Positions 1-11,500 of a stretch of DNA of 64,000 nucleotides are shown piece by piece. Numbering within the stretch: the first letter of the stretch is position 1; every line of letters starts with the position of its first letter. The stretch covers positions 3,031,306 through 3,095,305 of the forward strand of contig OZ025887.1 of the NCBI GenBank assembly GCA_964019415.1, in the 5' to 3' direction. This DNA comes from Ianthella basta. Lineage: Eukaryota; Porifera; Demospongiae; Verongiida; Ianthellidae. The notes below the pieces were generated by a model. The model saw only the letters and a list, made by a program, of their open reading frames with translations. It was not told the DNA's origin and did no database searches. The position numbers and the translations under genes are program-made.

Positions 1-2826
1 TTATGCCCTAATGTCTACTGTCACCATTGAAGGGAAGTCTCTTCGCATGGAGGTTGACACAGGTGCCTCCGTATCCGTCATCAGCAGGAACACCTCTGAG
101 GAGTTATGACCAGGCGACTCTGCCCCTGCGTTGCAACTATTCAGGGCCAAACTGAATACATACACTGGGGAGGAGATCAGAGTCATGGGATCCATCACTG
201 CGACGGCCCAGGGCAATGGTAAAGAAGCCAGACTTCCCTTGTTGGTGATTGAAGGCATCGGACTGAGTCTCCTTGGACGAGACTGGTTATCAAGGTTGCG
301 TCTGGACTGGAAGAATATCCTAGCTGTGCACACCCACCCGTCCCTGGACAGCATCCTACAGTCACATGAAGCCATCTTCAAGCCTGAGTTGGGCACACTC
401 CGTGGGATGGAAGCAAAGCTCCACATTGACACAGAAGCTCATCTGTTGTTCTTTAAGGCCCACACAGTTCCTTCAGCTCTGAGACTGAAGGTAGAGCAGG
501 AGTTGGAGAGACTGGAACAAGGAGTTGTAGAACCAGTGCAGTTCTCCGACTGGGCTGCACCCATCGTACCAGTGATGAAGGGGGATGGTAGTGTGAGGAT
601 TTGCGATGACTACAAGCTCACCGTTAACAAGGTGGCCGAGTTGGAAGTATATTTATTGCCAAGGATTGATGAGTTGTTTGCTTCCTTGTCAGGAGGTCAG
701 ACCTTTCCAAGCTAGACCTATCACATGCCTACCAACAGGTACCTTTGGCTGAGGAGTCCCAAGTGTTTGTGACTGTGAACACCTACAAGGGCTTGTACGA
801 GCACAACAGGTTACCCTTCAGCGTGGCATCTGTACCCGCCATTTTTCGGTGGATCATGGAGACACTGCTTCACGGACTCCAGGGTGTGTGTGTGTGTGTA
901 CTTAGAGGACATCCTAGTCACAGGGCACACGGCAGAAGAACATCTGTGTAATTTGGAGGAGGTCCTGAAGCATCTTGAGGAGGCTGGCATGAGGTTGAAG
1001 GAAGACAAATGTGCCTTTTATTGCCCAAAGTTGAGTACCTTGGGCATGTCATCAGCCAGCAAGGGTTGCATCCTGACAGCAAGGTAGCCACAGTTGTGAA
1101 CGCTCCAGCACTGACGGACATGACGGAGCCTAGGTCTCTGCTAGGCCTTGTGAATTACTATGGGAAGTTTCTTCCTAATCTTGCCACCATCCTTGCTCTG
1201 CACAAACTCCTGCAGAAAGGAGCATCCTGGCATTGGGGTAGCGTGCAGGCGGAAGCCCTAGCTGAGGTGAAGAAGCAGTTACAGAGTCCAAATCTGCTCA
1301 TACATTTTGATGGCAGCAAGCCTCTGGTGCTAGCTTGTGACGGGTCTCCCTATGGAGTAGGTGCTGTTCTGTCTCATCAACAAGAGGATGGCTCTGAGAG
1401 ACTAATTGCTTTCACCTCAAGAACTCTGGCACCTGCAGAGAAGAAATATTCACAGTTGGACAAAGAGGCCCTCGCAATCATTTTTGGAGTGAAGCACTTT
1501 CACCAGTACATCTACGGCAGGTCATTTGTCATCATATCTGACCACAAATGCTTGATGCACTTGTTCAGTGAGTCTAAGGCAACCCTTGCCATGGCTTCAG
1601 CCAGAATTCAATGTTGGGCACTCCTGTTGGGTGCATATGAGTACTGCATCGAGTAGGGTCAGGCATCAGTTTTGGACACCATATGAAATCGGACGCCAGA
1701 TCTCAGCCGTAAGCAGACCTATTTTCTTGGTTCTTGGTCTATATGCTCAACACTAGAATACAACATCTGTCCACTTTTACATGACTGCCAAACTGGCACA
1801 GTCCAGTCCTGGTCACATCCGAAGTTTCAAATGAAAGGACTTCATTGCGACGGAGCATGAGGACTTAGAACTGAAGGCGTTGGGGTCATCAATAATTGGA
1901 CTATTTCCCACCAACATAAAGCTGCAGTTCGCCTTTTCTCCTCGTTTAGCACCTTTTTCTACTAATACTACCTCATTTTGTGTTTCCTGTGGTTCTGCTG
2001 TTACCAACAATATCGTTCGACTTGCGATGAAGGCACCCTGGGTCTTCCAGACATGTTGGTGACCCACAACGGGACAACATTTAGTAGTGCAGATTTCATG
2101 ACCTTCTGCACTCGAAAAGGAATCTGTCATCTTCATTCGACACTGTATCACCCTGCCGCCAATGGTCTTGCAGAGCGCGCCGTCTGACCTTCGAACAGGG
2201 TTTGAAGAAGTTGACTGATGATTCACTAGAGACTAGGTTTGCATGCTCCTTGTTCAGTTATCGAACAACACCACAGTCAACCACGGGCTTGTCACCAGCT
2301 GAACTTCTGTTCGGCAGACCTTTGAGGACGCAGCTGGATCTCTTGCAGCTTGACCTTTGTGTTAAGGTCCAGGGTCAGCAGCAGCGCATGAAGACCAATC
2401 ATGACCAGCATGCTCAACAGCGTGATTTTAGCATTGGAGAGCTGGTTTTAGTCTGTAACTATGGTCAGGGTCCTGTTTAGCTGCCAGGGGTCATTTCGGA
2501 GGTTAGAGGTCCTGTATCTTATGTGGTGACATTGGAGGATGACTGAGTGATGCGCTGTCATGTGGACCTGTTGAGGCCTCATTGGACAGACCCACCAGAA
2601 GTGGTTGGCCTTGACACTGCCCCTCCAGATCTGGAGGCTCCTGTCCCTGTACAACCAACTGTGGTTGAACCAGTCAGTGGTTTCCAACGATACCACCCCA
2701 ACTACTACTACTGGAACTAACCGTGACAACGCCACTGACACCGTGTCAGAGCCACTGAGGCTTCAGTGTTCCAGTCAATCACGTAGACCACCGATCATTT
2801 TGGGTGGTAACTCACCAACTGTCTAG
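1..2826 (+). pseudogene. Ty3/gypsy retrotransposon pol remnant (PR-RT-RNase H-IN), 5' truncated by window
   Basis: Broken polyprotein of an LTR retrotransposon. A DTGA aspartic-protease motif is read near 52-66 and is closed by a TGA at about 107. Protease flap/linker and the start of the RT follow in another frame (131-715), then RT palm with Y-L-E-D in place of the usual Y-x-D-D near 899, then RT connection and RNase H in one long frame (1009-1656) with the D, E and D active-site positions visible (ACDGS, KEAL, SDH). An integrase core piece (about 2050-2190, with the THNGT motif) and C-terminal part (2202-2500) are in further frames. The integrase zinc finger and first catalytic Asp are not recognisable in 1660-2040. 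Order PR-RT-RH-IN is the standard gypsy order. At least four frame changes and several stops show it is dead. Family assignment is from motif order; no similarity search was possible. Confidence 0.9.
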
Positions 2827-2872
2827 ACTGACTAACTAGCACTTATCCTCCCAATAGTACTGGTAAAGATCT

Positions 2873-3112
2873 AAAGGGGGAGGAATGTAGTAAAGTGTAG
2901 TTTTAGTTTGCTTCACTTCATTATTACTTAGTGTATTCATTGCTGTGCGTATTGTTTTTCTGCATTTTATCAGCTGTTTGTATTGTAGTGCTTGTGATTG
3001 ATTGAGTTGTGTCTTGCCTCGTGGTTCATTGTGAAGCGTCTTGTTGAATCCGCCTGCATCGTCTCCCTCCTGGCGGAGTTCCGCGTGCCATCCCCAAGAC
3101 TTATTGACAACA
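2873..3112 (+). repeat. Polypurine tract and probable 3' LTR of the gypsy element
   Basis: A purine run (AAAGGGGGAGGAA, 2873-2885) sits directly before TGTAGTAAAG, as expected for plus-strand priming next to a 3' LTR beginning TG. The LTR would run to about 3112 (…GACAACA), where the sequence switches to a pogo transposase on the other strand. The 5' LTR lies outside the window, so the LTR end is inferred rather than shown by a repeat pair. Confidence 0.55.
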
Positions 3113-3700
3113 TCCTTAATCCATTTCCTCATCACACCTTAGTCCATCCATGCCTTGGCCTGAAATGTGACTGAAATATTGCTGTTCCTATGCGTCACCT
3201 CTTTAAGGAATCTTTTGGTCTTGCCCTTGAAAATGACCATGGGCTTCAGCATCGTGCCTGCTGCTGAACATGACAACATATGTCACCGTTTCTTCCCTTC
3301 TTTGGTGCTGCAAATACAGACTTCCTTGGAACCTTTCTGATTAACTGTGCATGACCAGGGCACGTCAAAGTAAAAGGGTGTTTCATTCATGTTGAGGATC
3401 AAATCATCAGGGAAGTTGTGCCTCTGTCATAAAATCTTCACCTCATCTATCAACTGTGCCTCCGTAGAGACAAGGAGTTGTGGCGCATGAACTTCTGTAG
3501 GCTAGCCACCCATCTGATGCACAAAAGTTTGGGTGTTCAGGTGTGATGAGAGCTATGGCTTTGCGCTTAATCATAATCTGCTGTATAGTAAGTTGCAAGT
3601 CCCTAGCTTCCAAAATCCACTGGACAATGACTTGTTCAATTTCTGCTCCATAGGTCAATGGTCGTCCAGCACCTCTACAGGCATGCTTTCCCTTTTTAGG
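3113..3700 (-). pseudogene. pogo/Tigger-type transposase remnant
   Basis: Read on the minus strand from 3700 down, the translation gives a basic linker with G-A-G-R-P-L-T-Y-G, then a CENP-B/Tc5-type helix-turn-helix (E-x-x-I-V-Q-W-I-L-E ... NFCASDGWL), both typical of pogo-superfamily transposases. After a frame break near 3440 the DDE_1 catalytic start follows (LILNMNETPFYFDVP), where the first catalytic Asp appears as Asn (MNET), then a segment with GTMLKPMVIFKGK. Stops and frameshifts lie between the pieces, and the end is cut at the gypsy LTR. The N-terminal CENP-B domain is missing and is replaced at 3700 by another repeat. Non-functional copy. Confidence 0.75.
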
Positions 3701-3820
3701 GGCTGCCTGCAGCAGCCCCTATATTGTTTTCGTTTTGATATTATGTTGCATGGCTTAGTGTTATGCTTCCGGTGGTATGTTGGTATGCATGTTTATATAA
3801 TACGTAAACTGCGGTAGTAT
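3690..3820 (+). repeat. Dispersed repeat C, copy 1 (GCAGCCCCTATATTGT core)
   Basis: Contains a short hairpin (GGGGCTGCCTGCAGCAGCCCC) followed by TATATTGT, an AT-rich run and a TATGGCTT-like stretch ending in TATATA. The same string of blocks recurs at 21262-21350 and 54207-54290. Unclassified. Confidence 0.5.
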
Positions 3821-4718
3821 AACTGTTTATATAATGTATCTATGAAAGTAGTGAATTTACATTGTCGGCCAGAAGGACAACTACAACTACAAAAATGAGC
3901 ATTGTTGGCTTTGCTCCTTTGTCCAAGGCTGTTGCAGTCTTATTGCAGCCACTTCTGACAAATATTTAGAACACTTCCTGCTCTTGATGAAATATTAGAG
4001 CCTAATGGCAGAAATTAGAGAGACAGGACATTCGTCACGACTAGAGTACACTTAAATGGTTATTATTTCCCTGACGATTAAAAATAGAATGGTGCATTTT
4101 TAGAGTGGATATGGTAGACAATGTATTGTATGCAAACCCCCACAGTAACATTTGCACACACTCAAGCAGCTAGTACACACGTGCAGTTGTGCCTGATACC
4201 CAAACACCATGTACTCAAACTCACACACAATGTACACACACTCATGCCCATCCGCCCATAATTGCTTAACACACAGCATGCAATGACTTGCAGGCAAGGA
4301 CAGCAGCTAGTCTTTTGTGAAAATAGAACGCGGTTTACTAGTACAGTGAGAGTGTGCCATTCACAAGATGATTATACAACTGCTGCTCCCAACTTAAAAT
4401 ACTCTTGGGGGGTTGCTGCTCTCAAAAGCGGATATGCAATAGAAGTTAGATAGCACAATAATTGTGCATCAAATGATGCCATTCTCTGTTGTGTAACTTA
4501 TATTCAACCACAGCCACAGCAACTACAGCTATTTTCAGTGTCTTCACCATCGTCGATATATCTGGTGATAGAAAATTAATTTGTAATAAGTTAGAGCGTG
4601 GTGCAGTTCCACTTTGCAGCCGGCGCTTTCGCAACCTTCAGGACTACAGGACAAAAGTTGTCAGATGCAGGGAAGGTGAAACATATTAAAAAATCAGCGA
4701 ATGTTGACCTGGTAAGTA
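3821..4718. other. No recognisable gene
   Basis: About 0.9 kb with only short open frames in several directions and CA/TG-rich patches around 4130-4260. I looked for the next INTS7 exon here on the minus strand and did not find it. Confidence 0.4.
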
Positions 4719-4990
4719 CGATGGTCTATGTACCATGGTGACACGAAAGACAACGTTTGAAACTACAAATGGTAAGGAAAGAAGGGGGAGGGGGAGGAAA
4801 AAATGGCAGTGAACTGGACCAGCACCGGCAACCTCCAGATCCTAAGCCAACCCTTTAGCAGCCGGGTCACTAGTCACCACCAACAGTCACTGATCCATTC
4901 CCTCCATATATACTGATGTGGGCAGGCTCTATCCAGAGCATCCTTTGAAACTCCCACATCAGGCACTGACTAATCAGCGACTTTTTTGGA
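4719..4990 (+). repeat. Dispersed ~280-bp repeat A, copy 1
   Basis: Begins GGTCTATGTACCATGGTGACA, then AAAGACAACGTTTG, an A/G-rich patch, AATGGCAGTGAAC.GGACCAGCACCGGCAACCTCC (in pieces), CCGGGTCACT, TATATACTGATGTGGGCGGGCT and ends CACTGACTAATCAGCGAC. At least eight more copies are in the window, often in tandem. No A/B boxes of a tRNA-type SINE were recognised, and terminal inverted repeats were not evident. Confidence 0.8.
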
Positions 4991-4995
4991 AATGC

Positions 4996-5095
4996 TAATT
5001 ACGATGGTCTATGTGCCATGGTGACATGAATGTAAGACAACGTTTGAAACTATACATGGTAAGGAAAGAAGGGGGGAAGGGAAAAATGGCAGAAT
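4996..5095 (+). repeat. Repeat A, truncated copy 2
   Basis: Starts with the same GATGGTCTATGTGCCATGG head directly after copy 1 and stops after AAAATGGCAG, so it is a 3'-truncated tandem copy. Confidence 0.7.
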
Positions 5096-5099
5096 AAAA

Positions 5100-5275
5100 A
5101 ATGTTGACCTGGATTGTTGCCTAGACCGGCCCTCCTCTTTGTTGACCTGGGTTGTTGCATGGACCAACCCCTTTCCTTGTTGCGGAGATCTTCCGCCAGT
5201 TGGTTACGCACTGCACTATCCATCACCATCTCTCCTTGCTTTAAGGGAAACACTTGTACAACCCTTTTATCTGTG
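5100..5275 (+). repeat. Dispersed repeat D, copy 1
   Basis: Contains TTGACCTGGGTTGTTGCATGGA followed by a CTTGTT...TTCCGCCAG block and ends near CAACCCTTTT. The same blocks in the same order occur at 27650-27910 (plus) and in reverse orientation at 26795-27035. Not classifiable; the longer copies have a moderately long open frame. Confidence 0.5.
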
Positions 5276-5417
5276 GAGTGTTCTTGTTATGAACATTTAA
5301 CAGTCACAACAGCTAGCTGTTTTTATATCATTTACAATGTCTTACATCTTTGCATTGCAACTGCATGACCACATAGGAAAAGAGTGATCAAAGCCATATG
5401 CCAATATTGTAACCTAC

Positions 5418-5500
5418 TTTATTAGCAGTCTCCAGATCATAGTACAAATGCTCGAGTACTGGCAGCAACTTCAGCTTTTGGAGCATTGGAGTAGTAACAG
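5418..5500 (-). CDS. INTS7: INTS7 exon F
   Basis: Acceptor TTTTGTAG before 5500 and donor GTAGGT after 5418. 83 nt; completes an Ala codon, then encodes 27 residues including KLKLLPVLEHLYYD, matching the conserved KLKLIPIL-type block of INTS7. Ends in phase 0. Confidence 0.88.
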
Positions 5501-8500
5501 CTACAAAAGACAGAGATTCACTAATTACCAAAAATGCTAATGATGTCAGCTATAAACTTACCCTGAGTCATTGCCACAACCTTGTCACAAACACCAGCTG
5601 CAAAGTTTCTATGATAATAATAAGAACATATCCACTGTAATATTGCATGTCACAGTGTAACAAGACACACTGTGCTTAGACAGCACTGCTTAGCAAACCT
5701 TGAATATTGACACAGTGCTACAGTTGCTGTAATAGCTGCTTCTTGCTCCTGTTGGTGATGCGAATCAAGTCCCCTATACACACTGAATAACAGAATACAA
5801 CTGAAGTGGTACAAGATAACTAACCATGTACTGTACATGCACTTATGTACCTGTGTAGGACTTTCTGCTGATTGGCAACCAATGAAGCCAAACTCCCAAA
5901 TGCACTATCACAAAAGAACAAGAGATTCGAATAAAAACTTGCTCTGTCCATCCACTACTCTTTATTAATTATGGTCATGAACACACTTGCACACACACAC
6001 TACATAGGCACAAATAAAACTAATTTCTGAACTACAGTGAACACAACACACACATTGAAGGTCATGGATAAGTTTTTATCAAAGGGTTAAGGACCGCAAT
6101 GTACCCACAGTCAACCTGGAGTACATGTAAGAAGAAAGCGTCTCATGACGCTGTTACACCATTTTGTTATTTCATATTCTTCTTCCCACTGAATTTTTGC
6201 GCGCTCCTAGCGCAAGACACAGGACATCTATGGACTTGCGTCACGTATCAGGACTCACATACGTACCTGAAGGGTGAAGATCTGAGCGCCAGTGGTAATT
6301 AAATTCATACAGTGTTGGAGCGAGCGCGAAGTTTGTTGCTCTCGTGTATTAATCATACCCCAATGCTGCCATTTTGTTGCGTGCAACTATATCAGATGTC
6401 ACATTTGTGACGTCTGGATACTCAGCGCGAGTATTAATCTGATGAAGATATAGTCCTTGGATATGCAAAAAGTGTACAAACTAGTGTATAAAAATTCCTT
6501 TAGAATTAAAAGAGATTTAGGAATGGCTGGCAGAAAAAGCAAAGAAACGAGCAAGAGTAACTCAACACCGATAAGCCACATTTCTGTGAAGTTTGCTCTG
6601 CATTCCTAATTTCCTTGTAACTACATGGGACTATATAGCTAGCTGCTGGACATTTGGGCCCATGTAGCTGTACAAGGAAATTGGGAATGCATAATGAACT
6701 TCACAGAAATGTGGTTTATCGGGTGTTGAGCTACTCTTGCTTGTTTCTATGCTTTTTCTGCCAGCCATTCCTAAATCCCTTTTAATTCTAAAGGAATTTT
6801 TATACACTATCAATAGACTGTTAGCTTTCAGTCGTTTCTAAGTTCTCTGTGTATTGGTGCAGAATCTAGGTACTAGCTGACATGTTCATTCCAGAAACCA
6901 AGAAGTGAGGTCCAATACCTGCATGGTTGTTCTGTAGTTGTGACGTAGCATGTGCAACTTGCACACTAACATTCTAAACTAGAGATAGAAGATTTTCCAG
7001 AGAGCAAGAGGGGTAGAGTGATGGTGAAGCATCTGCACCCTGTACATACCCTGGCAGAAAGTTCAGATACAAGGAGGATACAGCAGTTATTGAATGTCTC
7101 TTACACTACGTGGGAACAGTACCTACAGATAGCAACAACTAGGGTGATGAATGGATGAATGAGTTAGCTTTTGTGGAGCAGCAGTGAGCTCAACAGGTGC
7201 AGCAGAGGGAAGAACTTGTACAACATTGACAGGAAGTGGCTGGTTTTAGGACAAAGTTTAATACACCTGTCGGGAAAGGTCTACTTATACCTGAAAATGA
7301 CATTGAGCATCTGTCAGCGTTTGAGACAATTGCAACTCACAGAATGTCCAGGTGAGGTCTGGGCTACCCAGCAAGGCTTCTAACTGGAAGGCATTAGCTG
7401 CCTATGATGGGATGATTGGGGGATAAGTTTGCATCCTAAGATGTGGTGAAAGCTACAGCTTTGCAGCACTATGATATTAGTTGAGAGACTTATTGCCAGG
7501 GATTCTACACTGAATACAAGAAGTCAGAAGAGTCATACTAGAATTGAGGTACTCCAGCACAGGACAACTTACCCAGTGGATACAGGACTGGACAATGCCG
7601 GTAGAGGAGCTGATGGTTCTGGATCAGTTCCTTGTACGGGTTGCTGTGATTGTGGCTGAAGGTTAGAAAGTTGTGCTCTCTGCAGCAAGTGATAAAGCTA
7701 CTATATGACTATAGCCTATCTTGGGAGAGTGGGAGACCAGCACAGCAAAGGTCTTACGAGGGAGCGCTTCCACATATACCTCCTGGTAGGTAAGCCTGAT
7801 GAGGACAAGTTAAGATGCCCATACGCAGCTGGGACAGTGAATGAGGTGTATTCACAGGGTTTCAGTGATGTTGCCTAGAATGAGCAGAGCTGATAGTATT
7901 TGCATTGTGGGGCTACATAGGGACATTTTGTGTGATACTAGTCGACACTGGGTTTGACCATACAATAGTATTGGTAAGTCGGAAGCTGCTCTCAAAGGAG
8001 AATCAATTCTCAGTGGTGCCAGTGTTGTGTGTGCATGGAGATATGCTGCCGTACCCTTCAGCATGTGTGGAGCTGCAGTCGGAGTCAAGGCAAGAGATGT
8101 GCCATGTGGTGGTGGCTCCAAGCTTTTCAGTATTGAGACAGAGCTGGGCACTAATGTTTAACGCATTCAGAAAAGAGGGATGGTTCGGATTATGGTGGTC
8201 TGGACATAGTCAAAGCTAAGGCAGATGAGAGACCTTGCAGTGACCTAGTTGTAGACTCTTCAAGAGTTTAGGGATGAGATCAGAGAAACTTCTAAGCTAG
8301 AGCTCCAACAGTGTCACCTGGCAAGTGAGTGTGACACAGGTGGGGATGCTTATTCGATGCTGATGCAGGAACTGCAGGCTAGCCCCCAGCTGGCAGTGGA
8401 AGCAAGAAGATTCCAGCCTGGCCAAGGTCATAGATGTGGCCCAGAACAGCCAGCTGGAGGAGACGAGTGATTGAGTGCATTTCTTCTACAGGGACGGGTT

Positions 8501-11500
8501 ACTGCAAAATGAAAGACAACGTTCAGAACTACACATGGTAAGGAAATAGGGGGGAAGGGGATAATGGCAGTGAACCGGACCAGCACCGGCAACCTCCAGA
8601 TCTTTAGCCGACCCTTTAGCAGCCAGGGTGCTGGTCACTGCCAACAACCACTGATCCATTCCCTCCTTATATACCGATGTGGGCGAGCTCTACAGAATAA
8701 CGGGGTGTCCGCATTTCAAGGGGAAGCTTATACAGGTAGAATAGGTAGAATAGGGAAAGTGAAAGAAAAGGAAGTGTCCGCATAATCGAGGTGTCCGCTT
8801 TCAGGGGTGTCCGCAAGGTGGGGTTCCACTGTAGACTTGGCTGGTCAATCGAGCATCGGCGGAGGATGCACCAGGCGGCATTGGAGGCAGAGGAAGCTGA
8901 ACCAGTGCAGAGGACCCTTACTGCGGGCCAGCATGATGAATTGGTGAAGAGCTGTGGTGGAGTTGACAGTAATCTCTATGTTACTTTGCTACCTGCGATA
9001 TCTATTGGCCTTCTTACTAGCTTCTGGTGTGGAAGAATTGGCCACCTTAAGCACACAGATGTTCGTGGAGTTGACAGTAATCTCTATGTTACTTTGCTAC
9101 CTGCGATATCTATTGGCCTTCTTACTAGCTTCTGGTGTGGAAGAATTGGCCACCTTAAGCACACAGATGTTCGTCAGCTGCAGTATGCAAAAGCAGTTTG
9201 ACAAGTGCAACAGGATGAAGCTGTTTGTGCCCTTGTCCATAGCTGAACCTACAGCGGCATCATATATATACACTACCCAACCACAACGGTTAAGTAGTGT
9301 AGTGTTGATTTGAATGTATGTGTATGTTAAGACATGATAATCTTATTATAATAAACTAACGCACATTTTCGTTGTCCGGGATATTCTCCTTCAATTCTGG
9401 ACTGAACTTCACGAAACTTGGTAGGATTACGAAGTGGGGGACTGTGAGTAACCTCGCCGAGCCGAAATTTGGTTTAAGGTTGTTCCGTCCGAGTTCTTGC
9501 CACTTTTACGGTCGCCACCATATCTAAGAGATAGGGAAAAGATCGTGTTTGGTTGTGCATGAACTCCTCCTTCAATGTTTCACCAATCTTCACCAAACTT
9601 GGAAGAGTATATCACGGCAATACGGTGAGTGACCTAAGGTGGTTAGCACCTTCACCGCTGAGCTCCTTTAGGCGAAATGAATTAACATATGTAAGTTCTG
9701 TACGCACGGAGTTGTACGGAGTGAGTCTACAGAATGCTCCCAATTAAATGGACGGTTTTGATTGATTAAACGCTCCAATTTCAAACGATATGCTGGGAAC
9801 CCACCCGAAGGGCGGGCATTCAGCTAGTACTATTAATCCAATGAGATATGCATACAGTGCATTCATCCAACCCTCTGTTCCCAAACCTTGGGTAGTCATT
9901 ACCTAGGATATGGACTGTGTGACATCATACAACCCTTTCACATGGACCACTTAATCCGGAATCGTGATCTGGATTGAATCCGGGTTCGACACGGATTAGC
10001 GTTCACACGGCAACCTCATGATTGGGTACCAAACCCGAGTTTTAGAAAATGGCGGACAATCACCACGTTTTTGATAGCATTTTTCTCGCTGCGCTGGAGA
10101 GCCTATGCCTGACCAAACTAGAAGACGACTGACAGCAGTAGCGCAATGTGTATGAAGCACAATCTGCGGGTTCTAAGTGGACATCCAACCCATGTGTGAG
10201 TCGCCCGGCTCACCTTCGATCTTACCGAAAAGGATATCATTTCCATATGATCCCAGTAGCTCTGCGCAGATGGTTACATCCGACTATCTGCCCAAAACAG
10301 CCTGACCATTCGTCTGCCATGTCTACTCACACGTCGCCATTTTAACCCAGTTAATTGTGGGTTGAACCCACCTCGCAAGCAGGGTTAGAACCCAGATGAC
10401 TACCCGGATTTATCCGGGTTCGACCCGGATTCGACCCGGATTTGACCTCAAATGTGAATGTGCTAACCCCGGGTTAAGTGGGTCTGTGTGAAAGGGGTGA
10501 TAGTTGGTGTACAGGAAACAGCTATCCACAGTTTGAGAGCTGATGTGTGAAGTCAGTAGTGCACAATTTGATATACACACCAAAAATTAGATATTCACAC
10601 CAAAAATCAGATATTCACACCCAGAATTAGATATAGTCACCTTGGCACAACAAGTAGCAGCTACATACTGTAGGCACCCAATAAACAGAGCAACCAGCAA
10701 GTAAGAACTAACTTAGAAGTACAGATGTTACACACATAGCAGCTGAATGGCCTATACTGACCTCAAAGTAAGGGCTCTAGCCATTGGGTCATTACTGAAA
10801 ATCACAGTCGAGATCCTCCTGAACACCTCTTCAACATCTGTCACCTTGCACAAGTGACCTTTTGACTGCTCTGTCACTTGTACCACATACTCCCTTAAAA
10901 TGTTGGGGCTACAAAGAAAGAAGAATAATGTCATACAGGCTCATTGGTACATATGTGCATTGTACCTGTTACTGACTGCTGAGTGGAAATGTAGCAAGAA
11001 GCTAACAACAGCACAAACCTTTTGTCTAGAGAGCTTTTGCTCCATGTGAGTAAAATGTCCTGTGCTACATATGTATACAGTTGGCAAAGGCCCTTGTGGC
11101 TGAAACATCCTATGCCATTGATTGACTTTGCTACGTTGTATGTTGCTCTCTGTCTTCAGCATGCTTCTCCCTCACATCCTCCCTTGCAGCCAGTCCCTTA
11201 TACGCTTCCTTGCACCTTTCTCTTCCTTTGGTCTGTGGTGCTATCAAATCCTTCACAAGTGAGGTTGCTGCCATCTCTACACACTATGCACTTGTTAACG
11301 TAGGACTAAAGGGTGTGGGAGAGGAGGTTACAGCAGGGCTAGAGGTTGTGGAGCGACTGCTGACAGCATAGCCAGTGGTTGTGGGATGGCTGCTGACGGC
11401 AGGCCAGGAGTTGTTGACTGATTGCTGGGTGTAGAGTCAGGGGTTGTGGACAGATTACTGGATGCAGGGCCAAGGAGGTAGGCCTACAGCCTCATTGGTT

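Noticed and set aside
3821-5417. Missing next INTS7 exon
   Set aside because: Searched on the minus strand for the conserved block after KLKLLPVL; nothing with splice sites and matching phase was found.
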